DNA of 60,830 nucleotides, from NCBI GenBank assembly GCA_016765295.1, contig JAESQF010000123.1, positions 104,915-165,744 of the forward strand. Direction: 5' to 3'. The position numbers and the translations under genes were made by a program. Every line of letters starts with the position of its first letter. Position 1 is the stretch's first letter. A model generated the notes under the pieces. It saw only the letters and a program-made list of their open reading frames with translations, did not search any database and was not told the DNA's origin. This DNA comes from Oleispira sp. (GTDB lineage: Bacteria > Pseudomonadota > Gammaproteobacteria > Pseudomonadales > Oceanobacteraceae). This document shows positions 38,001-47,095 of the stretch, one piece after another.

Positions 38001-39695
38001 TTACGTCTTTAACTGGGCCGCAGCCCAAATGATGTCGTTCTTATCCGTGGTGTGCTCATCACATAATGCGGTATAGTATTTTTCTACTATGTTGCGTTTG
38101 ATCTTCATCGTTGGGGTTAATAAACCATTTTCTGGGGTCCAGCTATCTGCAATGATAAACGCGTGATCGAGTCTTTCGTGATGTTCAACTTCTTGATTCA
38201 CTTGCTTCAGTGTTTCTTTTACGCTGGCTTCGATAGCGAGCTTATCTTCTAGGGCCAATGCTTTTCCAGCTTCCGACAGCTCGATCAGGCACACGGGTTG
38301 TGGCGCTCCAGAGCCTAGAACACAAACTTGCTCGATTAGCGGATTGTGCTGCAATAAGCATTCAATTTTATTCGGCTGAATAAACTTACCCTTACTGGTT
38401 TTAAAGACGTCTTTAATTCGACCAGTAATGGTTAGATATCCTTCGCTATCGATCTCCCCTATATCGCCAGTATGCAACCAACCGTCACGAATAGTTTCTG
38501 CGGTTTTTTCCGGTTCCAAATAATAGCCCGTCATCAAAGTAGGGGCTCGAGTGATGATTTCACCTTGGTCGGTAATCTTGATTTCAGTATTGGGCATGGC
38601 CGTGATTGAGCCGACTGTTCCTATTTTTACCGCGCCAGGTAAATTTAACGCTGGGCCGTAGGCTAGGTTTTCCGTCATGCCATAGCCTTCGTTAATCTCG
38701 AAACCTATGTCCTTGTACCACTGTAATAAATTCAGTGAGATAGGTGAGGCGCCAGAAATCAACATGCGTGATTTATCTAAGCCCATACCTTTTTGTATTT
38801 TCTTGCGAATCAGCTTATTGATTAGCGGAATGCGCAGCAGTTTCTCTAGCTTTTTCTGCGGTAGTTTACTGTTCACTTTTTGCTGGAACTTTTGCCAAAT
38901 TCTTGGTACAGCAAATAATAACGTTGGCCGCGTGGTTTGTAGATTATCACCAAAGGTATCTAAAGATTCTACGAACGAGACATCGCTACAGCCGTACGTT
39001 GAGCAGCCCAGAACCATAAAACGTTCAGCAATATGGGAAAGTGGTAAGAAGGATAAATAGCGATCGTCTTTATTGATCTTTAATACACGAGTCGCGTTTT
39101 GCACCCCCGAACTGAAGCTGCGATAGGTGTGCATGACCCCTTTAGGGTTGCCTGTGGTACCTGAGGTATAGATGATGGTCATTAGATCATCCATCGGGTG
39201 AATAGGGCTTTCAGTGCTAGGCTCGACACTGCTAAGTAAGCTATCCCAATGATGATCAGTTCGCATATCCATTTCATAAGGCATCGCAATGCGAATGACT
39301 TTATCAGGAATGCCAGGTTCCATTGTCTTGGCACCGTCTAGCTTACCGATGATGATCACTTTAGAGTCGCTATGAGTTAATACATACTCTAGCGCGTTGG
39401 GGGTTTGCATTGGGTAAAGCGGTACGCTGATAAGACCTGCTAGCTGAATCGCATAATCACTGATAAACCACTCGGCGCAATTCTTGGATAAAATCGCGAC
39501 GCGATCGCCTTGGCTAAGGCCTTGAGCTAATAGAGCAGAGGCTAAGCGGCGTGCTTGGTCATTTACCTGTGCCCAGGTATAGGTTTTGTATTGGCCGTTA
39601 ACTGGCTGGCGTAGGAAAATTCGATTGGGAACTTGTTCATTCCACTGGTAGAGCATTTCGAGTGGTGTGGTGCAGATATCTTTATATGGATCCAT
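38001..39695 (-). CDS. AMP-forming acyl-CoA synthetase (FadD15-like)
   Basis: The 564-residue adenylate-forming enzyme has the P-loop-like motif IIYTSGTTGNPKGV (about 170-184), FLPLSHIAERFM, the A5 motif EINEGYGMTEN, and the A7/A8 region GWLHTGDIGEIDSEGYLTIT with GRIKDVFKTSKGK. The C-terminal active-site lysine lies in TPTMKIKRN. Length and motifs match bacterial long-chain acyl-CoA synthetases of the FadD15/ACSL type. It activates a carboxylic acid to the CoA ester. Lying across rpsT from the atu operon, it could supply that pathway but is on a separate transcript. A GCCAAT/ATTGGC dyad (39714-39734) lies just upstream. The rest of the 305-bp gap 39696-40000 holds only the rpsT terminator. 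Confidence 0.88.
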   Translation of the reverse strand: MDPYKDICTTPLEMLYQWNEQVPNRIFLRQPVNGQYKTYTWAQVNDQARRLASALLAQGLSQGDRVAILSKNCAEWFISDYAIQLAGLISVPLYPMQTPNALEYVLTHSDSKVIIIGKLDGAKTMEPGIPDKVIRIAMPYEMDMRTDHHWDSLLSSVEPSTESPIHPMDDLMTIIYTSGTTGNPKGVMHTYRSFSSGVQNATRVLKINKDDRYLSFLPLSHIAERFMVLGCSTYGCSDVSFVESLDTFGDNLQTTRPTLLFAVPRIWQKFQQKVNSKLPQKKLEKLLRIPLINKLIRKKIQKGMGLDKSRMLISGASPISLNLLQWYKDIGFEINEGYGMTENLAYGPALNLPGAVKIGTVGSITAMPNTEIKITDQGEIITRAPTLMTGYYLEPEKTAETIRDGWLHTGDIGEIDSEGYLTITGRIKDVFKTSKGKFIQPNKIECLLQHNPLIEQVCVLGSGAPQPVCLIELSEAGKALALEDKLAIEASVKETLKQVNQEVEHHERLDHAFIIADSWTPENGLLTPTMKIKRNIVEKYYTALCDEHTTDKNDIIWAAAQLKT

Positions 39696-39914
39696 TATAG
39701 GTACCGCTTAATCGCCAATTAATGTTTTATTGGCAGATATTCTACACATAAATTTGGGTAGCAATAATTTAAATTTGATATTCCTTAGGGCGATCTTTGG
39801 GCAGGTCTAAGGTAAGGCATGTTTCCTTTCCCTGTTCATATTCGAAATGCTATCAACGATGGTTTGGACTTGTTGCTTACTTAAATTATAGTCGTGAGAC
39901 TAAATTACAGGCAC

Positions 39915-39942
39915 AAAAAAACCAGCCGAAGCTGGTTTTTTT
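39915..39942 (-). terminator. intrinsic terminator of rpsT
   Basis: AAAAAAACCAGC (39915-39926) and GCTGGTTTTTTT (39931-39942) form a perfect stem around tetraloop CGAA. It lies 58 bp past the rpsT stop and works on both strands. Confidence 0.9.
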
Positions 39943-40000
39943 GTTAAAGACCTAGATGCACTCCGCTGAGTGAGCTGGGTCTTAGCTAAATATTTAGCGA

Positions 40001-40267
40001 TTAGCCTTTAAGAGCTAATACTGAAACATTTAAACGGCTCTTAGTACGAGCAGCTTTGTTCTTATGCAAAATACCTTTAGTAACCATCTTGTCGATGTAA
40101 GGCATAGCGTTAGTCAAAGCAGCTTGTGCTTCTTCATAGTTGTTTGCATCGATACCAGCTTGTACTTTCTTGATTGAAGTACGAACCATAGAACGTAGGC
40201 TTACGTTACGAGAGCGACGTACTACAGCCTGGCGTGCGCGTTTTTTCGAACCAGCGGAATTTGCCAT
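40001..40267 (-). CDS. rpsT: 30S ribosomal protein S20
   Basis: The 88-residue basic helical protein starts MANSAGSKKRARQAVVRRSR and ends with HKNKAARTKSRLN, both S20 signatures. AAAGGAG precedes ATG 40267. S20 binds the 16S 5' domain early in assembly. In Pseudomonas and most gammaproteobacteria it is divergent from murJ or ribF; here a 13-kb catabolic block separates it from murJ. Confidence 0.97.
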   Translation of the reverse strand: MANSAGSKKRARQAVVRRSRNVSLRSMVRTSIKKVQAGIDANNYEEAQAALTNAMPYIDKMVTKGILHKNKAARTKSRLNVSVLALKG

Positions 40268-40310
40268 AGTCGGCTCCTTTGGGAATTATTTAGTAAAATT
40301 TAGGGCGTGA

Positions 40311-40339
40311 ATTATCCTGACTAGAGCCTGTAATGTCAA
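40311..40339 (-). promoter_or_regulatory. sigma-70 promoter of rpsT
   Basis: On the minus strand TTGACA (40339-40334), 17-bp spacer and GATAAT (40316-40311), followed by a short leader to AAAGGAG and ATG 40267. Confidence 0.8.
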
Positions 40340-40455
40340 TAGGCAATTAAGGAAAATATCTCGCCTTAGATTATTGGTGCTTAAGTTAACAAAAAAACCA
40401 AGAATTTCAATGACTTATTTGTATTTTATGAATGACTATTGGGTGATTCGGAGGA

Positions 40456-41133
40456 TTAAACTGGCTTGATCGCTAGGCTAAGTGTCATTTGTGCGAGTTG
40501 ATCGATGGTCATATCTCCTTCTTGGCGATACCAATTGACTGTCCAGCTCAATGCCCCAGTCAGTAAACGTCGTAAGACGAAAGGATCAATAACGACGCAG
40601 CCCGCTTCTTTGGCTTCACTTAACGCACTGATCCATAAGTCCTCATAAATGCCACGTAATTTGAGTATGTACTGTTGGCTTTCATCTTTGAGAGAGCGCC
40701 ATTCATAAACCAATACCGTCATGGCGGCGCCTGTTTCACCTAATACGGATTCTAGTTCGCATTGAATAAGGGCCAATACTTTGTCTGCAGGCTTATCACT
40801 TTGGGCTAAGGCCGCTTTCATTAGTTCTGTATTGAGCAAAATAGTTTCTTCCATAACCGCCCGCAAGATAGCTTCTTTATTCGGGTAGTGATGAAACAAA
40901 CTGCCCGACTGAATGCCGACTGCCTTACCTAAATCTCTTACTGTCGTGCGCTCGTAGCCCTTTTCTTTAAAAAGCGTGGCCGCCGCCTGTAATAAACGAC
41001 CTTTAGCGCTATCAGGTGCATTGATGATGCCTTGGTCGATCAATGCTTGATGGCTAGGAGAAGGCTGGGTCATGTTCTGGGGCATAAGATTAGAAATACT
41101 CAATATTGGGTCTTGTAAGACTTGTTGTTGCAT
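40456..41133 (-). CDS. TetR-family regulator of the atu operon (AtuR-like)
   Basis: 225 residues from ATG 41133; internal ATGs at residues 17 and 21 are alternatives, and none has a clear ribosome site. The helix-turn-helix (about 62-82) reads TTVRDLGKAVGIQSGSLFHH, within the standard KGRLLQAAATLFKEKGY start. The C-terminal ligand domain resembles regulators of acyl-CoA catabolism. Divergent from atuA across a 104-bp gap that holds a perfect 7-bp-arm palindrome, as atuR is from atuA in P. aeruginosa. Probably a repressor released by an acyl-CoA intermediate. Confidence 0.8.
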   Translation of the reverse strand: MQQQVLQDPILSISNLMPQNMTQPSPSHQALIDQGIINAPDSAKGRLLQAAATLFKEKGYERTTVRDLGKAVGIQSGSLFHHYPNKEAILRAVMEETILLNTELMKAALAQSDKPADKVLALIQCELESVLGETGAAMTVLVYEWRSLKDESQQYILKLRGIYEDLWISALSEAKEAGCVVIDPFVLRRLLTGALSWTVNWYRQEGDMTIDQLAQMTLSLAIKPV

Positions 41134-41161
41134 AGATTACATTGAATTGAATACTTTACAA

Positions 41162-41179
41162 ACCAAGCGCTTGCTTGGT
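41162..41179. promoter_or_regulatory. palindromic operator between TetR and atuA
   Basis: ACCAAGC-GCTT-GCTTGGT: perfect 7-bp arms, with a second nested palindrome AAGCGCTT at 41165-41172. It overlaps TTGCTT (41171-41176), a possible -35 for atuA with GATATT at 41194-41199 (17-bp spacer). Candidate binding site of the divergent TetR protein. Confidence 0.72.
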
Positions 41180-41237
41180 AGTCTTGAGTCATTGATATTT
41201 TGCTATGAATTTTGGTATGTGAATTTTAGGGTCGGCT

Positions 41238-43136
41238 ATGACTGAAAAGACAGTGACAGAGAAAAAAGTACGTATTGGTTGTGCATCGGCATTTTGGGGT
41301 GATACCTCAATGGCGGCTCAACAACTGGTAAAGCAAGGTCAGATTGATTATTTGGTCTTTGATTACCTTGCGGAAGTGACGATGTCGATTATGGCAGGTG
41401 CGCGTATGAAGAATCCTGACGCGGGCTTTGCACCAGATTTCGTCATGACCTTAGAGCGCTTGCTTAAGCCGATTGCTGAGCAAGGTATCAAAGTTGTGAG
41501 TAATGCCGGTGGTGTGAACGTACGGGGCTGTGTTGCTGCGTTACAGGCTGCGATTGATAAGGCAGGAATGAATTTAAAGGTTGCCGCCGTCGAAGGGGAT
41601 AACTTGGTTAAACGTCAGCAAGAGTTTGCGGATGCGGGTGTGGTGGAGATGTTTTCTGGGGAAGAATTTCCTGAGCAGTGCTTAAGTATAAATAGTTATT
41701 TGGGTGCGAGTGCTGTGCGTGCTGCGCTGAAGGCCGGTGCGGATATTGTGATCACGGGTCGTGTCGTTGATAGCGCGGTTGTATTGGGGCCATTGATGCA
41801 TGAGTTTGATTGGTCTGAAACAGATTATGATCAACTAGCTCAAGGTTCTTTAGCAGGGCATGTGATTGAGTGTGGCGCCCAGTGCACCGGTGGTAATTTT
41901 ACTGACTGGCAGTTGGTTGAAGCGGGCTACGCCAATATGGGTTTTCCGATTGTGGAGTGTGTAGCCGATGGGTCTTTCATCGTTAGCAAGCCAGAAGGTA
42001 CCGGTGGTTTAGTTTCTGTGGGTACGGTAGGCGAGCAAATACTGTATGAAATTGGTGATCCTTCACAGTATTTATTACCGGATGTAACGTGCGACTTTAC
42101 TCAAGTGCGATTAGAACAGCTAGATGATGGCCATGTTTTAGTCTCCGGGGCGAAAGGCCGTGCGCCATCTGATCATTATAAAGTCAGCGCGACCTATATG
42201 GATGGTTACCGTTGTAATGCTTCCTTCATGATTGGCGGCCGCCAAGCCGTAGCGAAAGGTCAGCGCGTTGCGGAAAGTATTATTGAGCGTGTCGGTTTTA
42301 TTTTCCAAGCAATGGGTTTAGAAAAATTTACTGCCACCGATATTGAAGTGCTGGGCAGTGAAACAACTTACGGTGAGCATTCGCAATCATTAAATAATCG
42401 TGAAGTCGTGGTTAAAATTGCGGTGCATCATCAAGATAAAAAAGCGCTAGGCATGTTTGCTCGCGAGATTGCTCAAGCGGCAACCGCGATGGCACCAGGT
42501 TTAACCGGTCTGGTCGGCGGTCGACCTAAGCCTAGCCCGATGATTCGTTTGTTCTCTTTCTTGTGGCCGAAAGATCAAATTGAAGTTTCTTATAATTTAA
42601 ATAATCAAATTTCTGTGGTTGATATTTATCAAGGTGAGTCGTTAGAACGATTTATACAGGCTTCAACTGCATTGGTGAAAGATGAAACTGCTGTTGATGT
42701 TGATATGACCTCTTGCGATGCCACCACTGCGCTAATTAATCTAGCCATGGCTCGCAGTGGTGATAAGGGTGATCATTGCAATGTGGGTATTCTTGCTCGT
42801 GATTCAGCGTATCTTCCTTATATTAAAAACGCAGTGCAACCAGAAAAAATCCGTCAGTATTTATCTCACATTATGGGCGAAAAAAGTGATGTGAAATTGT
42901 ATTCATTACCCGGTTTGGATGCATTTAATTTAATGCTGGAGCAGGCATTGGGTGGTGGTGGTATTGCCAGTTTGCGTATTGACCCTCAGGGTAAAGCGAT
43001 GGCGCAACAGTTATTAGATATGCCAATTTCACTTCCTGCGGCAATGGCCCGTCAGGCTGAAGAAAATTATCAAGCACTTATTGCCACTGCTATTTCCAGC
43101 GCAAGATCTCATAAATCAGAGGGAGCCACCGTCTAA
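41238..43136 (+). CDS. atuA: AtuA-family protein (acyclic terpene utilization)
   Basis: The 632-residue protein has an N-terminal AtuA/DUF1446 domain (about 10-460; RIGCASAFWGDTSMAA, YLVFDYLAEVTMSIMAGAR, VSNAGGVNVRGC, ADIVITGRVVDSAV). A C-terminal AtuA-like ferredoxin-fold domain follows (about 500-610, LAMARSGDKGDHCNVGILAR). Needed for citronellol/geraniol growth in Pseudomonas, but its reaction is not established; it is thought to act on a hydroxylated acyl-CoA intermediate. First gene of the operon, and its stop shares one base with the next start (TAATG), so translation is coupled. Confidence 0.9.
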   Translation: MTEKTVTEKKVRIGCASAFWGDTSMAAQQLVKQGQIDYLVFDYLAEVTMSIMAGARMKNPDAGFAPDFVMTLERLLKPIAEQGIKVVSNAGGVNVRGCVAALQAAIDKAGMNLKVAAVEGDNLVKRQQEFADAGVVEMFSGEEFPEQCLSINSYLGASAVRAALKAGADIVITGRVVDSAVVLGPLMHEFDWSETDYDQLAQGSLAGHVIECGAQCTGGNFTDWQLVEAGYANMGFPIVECVADGSFIVSKPEGTGGLVSVGTVGEQILYEIGDPSQYLLPDVTCDFTQVRLEQLDDGHVLVSGAKGRAPSDHYKVSATYMDGYRCNASFMIGGRQAVAKGQRVAESIIERVGFIFQAMGLEKFTATDIEVLGSETTYGEHSQSLNNREVVVKIAVHHQDKKALGMFAREIAQAATAMAPGLTGLVGGRPKPSPMIRLFSFLWPKDQIEVSYNLNNQISVVDIYQGESLERFIQASTALVKDETAVDVDMTSCDATTALINLAMARSGDKGDHCNVGILARDSAYLPYIKNAVQPEKIRQYLSHIMGEKSDVKLYSLPGLDAFNLMLEQALGGGGIASLRIDPQGKAMAQQLLDMPISLPAAMARQAEENYQALIATAISSARSHKSEGATV

Positions 43137-44752
43137 TGGCTATTTTAAATTCAGAAATCGAAACTCATAGCGAAGACTTCGCAAATAATTGCGCGGTAAT
43201 GCAAATTGCTATTGACGAGTTTCGTAACGTAGAAGAAAAAGTCTTAGCGAAAGCGGAGCAAGCGAAAGAAAAATTCCGTAAACGTGGAAAATTATTGCCG
43301 CGTGAGCGTTTAAATCTTTTGTTGGATAGCGGCTCTAACTTTTTAGAGTTGTGTTCGCTTGCGGGTTTGAAAATGCATGACGATAAAGACGGCAGCAGCG
43401 CTGGTGGCGGTATTATTGCTGGCATCGGTTATGTCGCTGGCGCTCGTTGCATGATTCAAGTAAATAATAGCGCAATCAAAGGCGGAACTATCTCCCCGGC
43501 GGGTTTGGATAAAACGTTACGTATTCAAGAAATAGCCCGTGCCAACAAGTTGCCGATCATTACTTTGGCAGAATCTGGTGGTGCAAACTTGCAGTACGCA
43601 ACGGATATTTTTGTTCCGGGTGCGCAAGCGTTTGCTAACCAAGCGCGTTTATCGGCGGCAGGTATTCCACAAATCACGGTTGTGCATGGTAATGCAACGG
43701 CGGGTGGCGCTTATCAGCCAGGCCTTTCAGATTTCATTATTGCGGTACGCAATAAAACAAAGATGTTTTTAGCGGGGCCGCCACTATTAAAAGCGGCAAC
43801 GGGTGAAATCGCCACGGATGAAGAATTAGGCGGCGCTGAATTACATGTTTATGAAGCAGGTACTGCAGATTATTTGGCCGAAGACGATGCTGATGGTGTA
43901 CGCATTGCTCGCGAAGTTATGGCAGGCCTACCGTGGAATGATCAGGTTTCACCACGTGCTGAAAAGATTTTCGACGAACCTCTTTATAGCGCGGATGAAT
44001 TATCAGGTGTGGTGCCGTGTGATTCGAAGAAGCCTTACGATGTTCGTGAAGTAGTTGCGCGCATTGCGGATGGCAGTGAATTCCAAGATTTCAAACCTGA
44101 TTTTGACGTGCAAACGGTGTGTGGCTTTATCAAAATAGCAGGACATGCGGTTGGTATCATTGGTAACAATGGTCCGATCACTGCGAAGGGTGCAAACAAG
44201 GCCGCGCAGTTTATTCAGCTGTGTGATCAGAACCAAGTTTCACTTTTGTTCTTGCACAATACTACGGGCTTCATGGTGGGTACCGAATCTGAAAAGAGCG
44301 GCATCATTAAGCACGGCTCGAAAATGTTGCAGTCAGTTGCCAATGCGCGAGTTCCTAAAATCTCTATTGTGATAGGTGGTTCTTACGGTGCCGGTAACTA
44401 TGCAATGTGCGGTCGTGGTTTAGATCCAAGATTCATTTTTTCTTGGCCGAACAGTAAGACCGCAGTTATGGGTGGCGCTCAAGCGGGTAAAGTTTTACGC
44501 ATTGTGACCGAAGAGAAGCAGTTGAAGATGGGTCAAGTACCTGACGAAAAGATGCTTGATCAGATTGAGCAAATGACGGCGGCAAAACTAGAGGCCGGTT
44601 CAACCGCTTTGTTTGGTACCGCCCGCATTTGGGATGACGGTTTAATCGATCCACGCGATACCCGCAAGCTAATGGTAATGCTATTAGACATGTGTGATGA
44701 AGAAAAGCATCGCTCTCTTCAAGGTAACAGTTTTGGTGTTAGTCGCTTCTGA
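43136..44752 (+). CDS. atuC: acyl-CoA carboxylase carboxyltransferase subunit (geranyl-/methylcrotonyl-CoA type)
   Basis: The 538-residue protein has both crotonase-fold carboxyltransferase halves: GKLLPRERLNLLLDSGS, the N-half acyl-CoA site near LAESGGANLQ and ATAGGAYQPGLSD (about 177-190), and the C-half biotin site with GGSYGAGNYAMCGRGLDPRF. It transfers carboxyl from biotin to a 3-methyl-2-enoyl-CoA. The atuA context favours geranyl-CoA carboxylase beta over methylcrotonyl-CoA carboxylase, but sequence alone does not settle this. The partner alpha subunit is at 47092. A palindromic repeat (R3) follows. Confidence 0.88.
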   Translation: MAILNSEIETHSEDFANNCAVMQIAIDEFRNVEEKVLAKAEQAKEKFRKRGKLLPRERLNLLLDSGSNFLELCSLAGLKMHDDKDGSSAGGGIIAGIGYVAGARCMIQVNNSAIKGGTISPAGLDKTLRIQEIARANKLPIITLAESGGANLQYATDIFVPGAQAFANQARLSAAGIPQITVVHGNATAGGAYQPGLSDFIIAVRNKTKMFLAGPPLLKAATGEIATDEELGGAELHVYEAGTADYLAEDDADGVRIAREVMAGLPWNDQVSPRAEKIFDEPLYSADELSGVVPCDSKKPYDVREVVARIADGSEFQDFKPDFDVQTVCGFIKIAGHAVGIIGNNGPITAKGANKAAQFIQLCDQNQVSLLFLHNTTGFMVGTESEKSGIIKHGSKMLQSVANARVPKISIVIGGSYGAGNYAMCGRGLDPRFIFSWPNSKTAVMGGAQAGKVLRIVTEEKQLKMGQVPDEKMLDQIEQMTAAKLEAGSTALFGTARIWDDGLIDPRDTRKLMVMLLDMCDEEKHRSLQGNSFGVSRF

Positions 44753-44793
44753 TTTTGAAGATTTAAGAGAGGAACGGTTTTGGTTTCTTAATC

Positions 44794-44922
44794 GCTTTCG
44801 CTTGCTATCGATATTGGGTATGTCGTTAGGCGGCACGCCGTGAATACGTCCATGTAGGCTCTCTTCGGGATTCATCCCTCAGAAGGCCTTAAACAACATG
44901 CCCAATACCGGTACGCGAAAGC
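44794..44922 (-). repeat. bifurcated palindromic repeat, copy R3 (inside the atu operon)
   Basis: The outer arms GCTTTCGCTTGCTATCGATA and the complementary TACCGGTACGCGAAAGC run on through ATTGGGTATGT/ACATGCCCAAT, about 35 bp in all. The core, read on the minus strand, has an AGGGAT loop, then GAGCCTACATGGACGTA and TTCACGGCGTGCCGCC. It fills most of the 288-bp gap between atuC and atuD; nothing else was seen there. Confidence 0.8.
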
Positions 44923-45040
44923 TGACAGTAATAAAGTTTGCTATAGCAGAGCTTGCAAAGAACTGAATTACGGTGTTGTAGAATTAAAACAACGTGTACG
45001 AAATTATAAAATTAAAGATTAAAAGAATAGGAATAACAAA

Positions 45041-46198
45041 ATGATCCTGACTCAAGAACATAACGAAATTAAAAGAACCGTTCGTAACTTTGTCGAGAAC
45101 GAAATTAACCCTAATGTAGAACAGTGGGAAAAAGACGGTATTTTTCCGGCAAAAGAATTGTTCAAGAAAATGGGTGATTTAGGTTTGTTAGGTATTTCTA
45201 AACCTGAATCTGTTGGTGGTATGGGATTAGACTTTTCTTATGAAATGGCGGCGGCAGAAGAGTTTGGTGGCATCATCTGTGGTGGTGTGCCAATGGCGAT
45301 TGGTGTGCAGACTTCAATGGCAACCCCTGCGCTTGCACGTTTTGGTAGTGATTATATTAAAGAAACTTTTTTGGCACCTGCGGTTGCCGGTGACATGATT
45401 GCTTGTATCGGTGTGAGTGAGCCGGGTGCGGGTTCTGATGTTGCAGCGATTAAAACCAATGCCGTAAAAGATGGCGATGATTACATCATTAATGGTACAA
45501 AAATGTGGATCACCAGCTCCACTCAAGCTGATTTTATCTGTTTATTGGTGAATACCTCAGACGATAAAGCGCATAAAAATAAATCATTGATCGTCGTGCC
45601 TATGGATACTGCTGGCATTAGCCTTTCAGAAAAACTCGACAAGTTAGGCATGCGTTCGTCGGATACTGCGCAAGTATTTTTTGACAATGTTCGTGTACCG
45701 CAGAAGAATCTAATCGGTACCGAAGGCGCTGGTTTCATGATGCAGATGATGCAGTTCCAAGAAGAGCGTATGTACGTTGCTGCTATGTCTTTAAAGTCGA
45801 TGGAAATCTGTGTTGATACTACGATTGCATATTGTCGTGAGCGTGAAACATTTGGTCAGCCGTTGATTAATAATCAGGTAATTCATTTCCGTATGGCAGA
45901 GCTGCAAACTGAAATTGAAGCCCTGCGCTGTATGGTGTATCAAGCCTGTGAAGGTTATTTAAATAAGCAAGATATGACTCGTCTAGCGTCTATGGCTAAG
46001 TTGAAGTCTGGTCGTCTAGTACGTGAAGTAGCCGATAGCTGCTTACAGTATTGGGGTGGTATGGGCTTCATGTGGGATAACGTGGTATCGCGTTTTTATC
46101 GTGATAATCGTTTGGCCTCCATCGGTGGTGGAGCGGATGAAATTATGATCGGCATTATTTGTAAGTACATGGATATCTTGCCTAAGAAGCGTAAGTAG
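45041..46198 (+). CDS. atuD: acyl-CoA dehydrogenase (AtuD-like, citronellyl-CoA dehydrogenase)
   Basis: The 385-residue FAD enzyme has IGVSEPGAGSD and NGTKMWITSS flavin/substrate motifs, and the C-terminal IGGGADEIMIGII that replaces the YEGT motif of medium-chain enzymes. Glu242 in FQEERMYVAAMS sits where the catalytic base lies in isovaleryl-CoA dehydrogenase, fitting a branched-chain substrate. It introduces the 2,3-double bond before carboxylation. AGGAATAA-type site before ATG 45041. It heads the second block of the operon after repeat R3. Confidence 0.87.
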   Translation: MILTQEHNEIKRTVRNFVENEINPNVEQWEKDGIFPAKELFKKMGDLGLLGISKPESVGGMGLDFSYEMAAAEEFGGIICGGVPMAIGVQTSMATPALARFGSDYIKETFLAPAVAGDMIACIGVSEPGAGSDVAAIKTNAVKDGDDYIINGTKMWITSSTQADFICLLVNTSDDKAHKNKSLIVVPMDTAGISLSEKLDKLGMRSSDTAQVFFDNVRVPQKNLIGTEGAGFMMQMMQFQEERMYVAAMSLKSMEICVDTTIAYCRERETFGQPLINNQVIHFRMAELQTEIEALRCMVYQACEGYLNKQDMTRLASMAKLKSGRLVREVADSCLQYWGGMGFMWDNVVSRFYRDNRLASIGGGADEIMIGIICKYMDILPKKRK

Positions 46199-46267
46199 AA
46201 GCGCAAATAGCTTTTGATAAAATAATTTAGTCGACATATTTAAGCTGAGAAAGATTGAGATTTTAAT

Positions 46268-47095
46268 ATGAGCCAACAAGAATTTGAAACGCTAGTAATA
46301 CAAGACCAAAAGCCTGTACTACGCGTGATGCTAAACCGCCCTAAACTGGCTAATGCCATGAACCTTACGATGGTGAATGAGCTAATGTCGGTGATGGAAA
46401 AAGTTGAACAGGAAAATTACCGCGTATTGATTATCAGCGGTGGTAATGGCAACTTTTGCGCGGGTGGTGATATTAAAGATATGCAATCGGCGGGTGCTGA
46501 CAAGCAAGCTTTAATCGAACTAAACCGTGCATTTGGTCATCTGATTACTAAAGCGGATCATCTGCCATGTGCAGTTATCTGTGCATTAGAAGGTGCGGTG
46601 CTTGGTGGTGGTTTTGGTTTAGCCTGTGTTTCTGATTTGGCCATAGCGCTTGAGAAAACTCAGTTTGGTCTGCCAGAAACTTCGTTAGGAATTATTCCTG
46701 CGCAAATAGCGCCGTTTGTTGTTAAGCGAATTGGTTTGACTCAAACCCGCCGTTTAGCTTTATTTGGTAATCGTATTAAAGCTCAAGAAGCGATGAATCT
46801 TGGTTTGATTCATCAGGTTGTGGAAAATAATGAGCAACTTGAAGAAGCCGTCAGCAAAGCAGTGAAGCTTGCACTTAAATGTGCACCACAAGCATCTCAG
46901 GTTACTAAAACCTTGATTCATAGTGTTGATAAACAAGACCTTGAATCGTTATTAGATCAAGCTGCTATAGACTTTGCCGATGCAGTTATGGGCGAAGGTC
47001 GTGAGGGCGGTGCTGCCTTTATGCAGAAGCGTTTACCAGCTTGGGCTGATGTTGCAGCAAAATCAGAAAAAACTGCAAAGGAAACAACATCATGA
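46268..47095 (+). CDS. atuE: enoyl-CoA hydratase-family protein (AtuE-like, isohexenylglutaconyl-CoA hydratase)
   Basis: The 275-residue crotonase-fold enzyme has the oxyanion-hole motifs FCAGGDIK (63-70) and LGGGFGLACVSD (112-123). Glu137 in LPETSLGIIPAQ is one of the two catalytic glutamates. The other, which is Glu in GGGCELA of rat crotonase, is Gly117 here. It follows the carboxylation step by hydrating the glutaconyl-type double bond. The stop overlaps the next start by 4 bp (ATGA). Confidence 0.85.
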   Translation: MSQQEFETLVIQDQKPVLRVMLNRPKLANAMNLTMVNELMSVMEKVEQENYRVLIISGGNGNFCAGGDIKDMQSAGADKQALIELNRAFGHLITKADHLPCAVICALEGAVLGGGFGLACVSDLAIALEKTQFGLPETSLGIIPAQIAPFVVKRIGLTQTRRLALFGNRIKAQEAMNLGLIHQVVENNEQLEEAVSKAVKLALKCAPQASQVTKTLIHSVDKQDLESLLDQAAIDFADAVMGEGREGGAAFMQKRLPAWADVAAKSEKTAKETTS

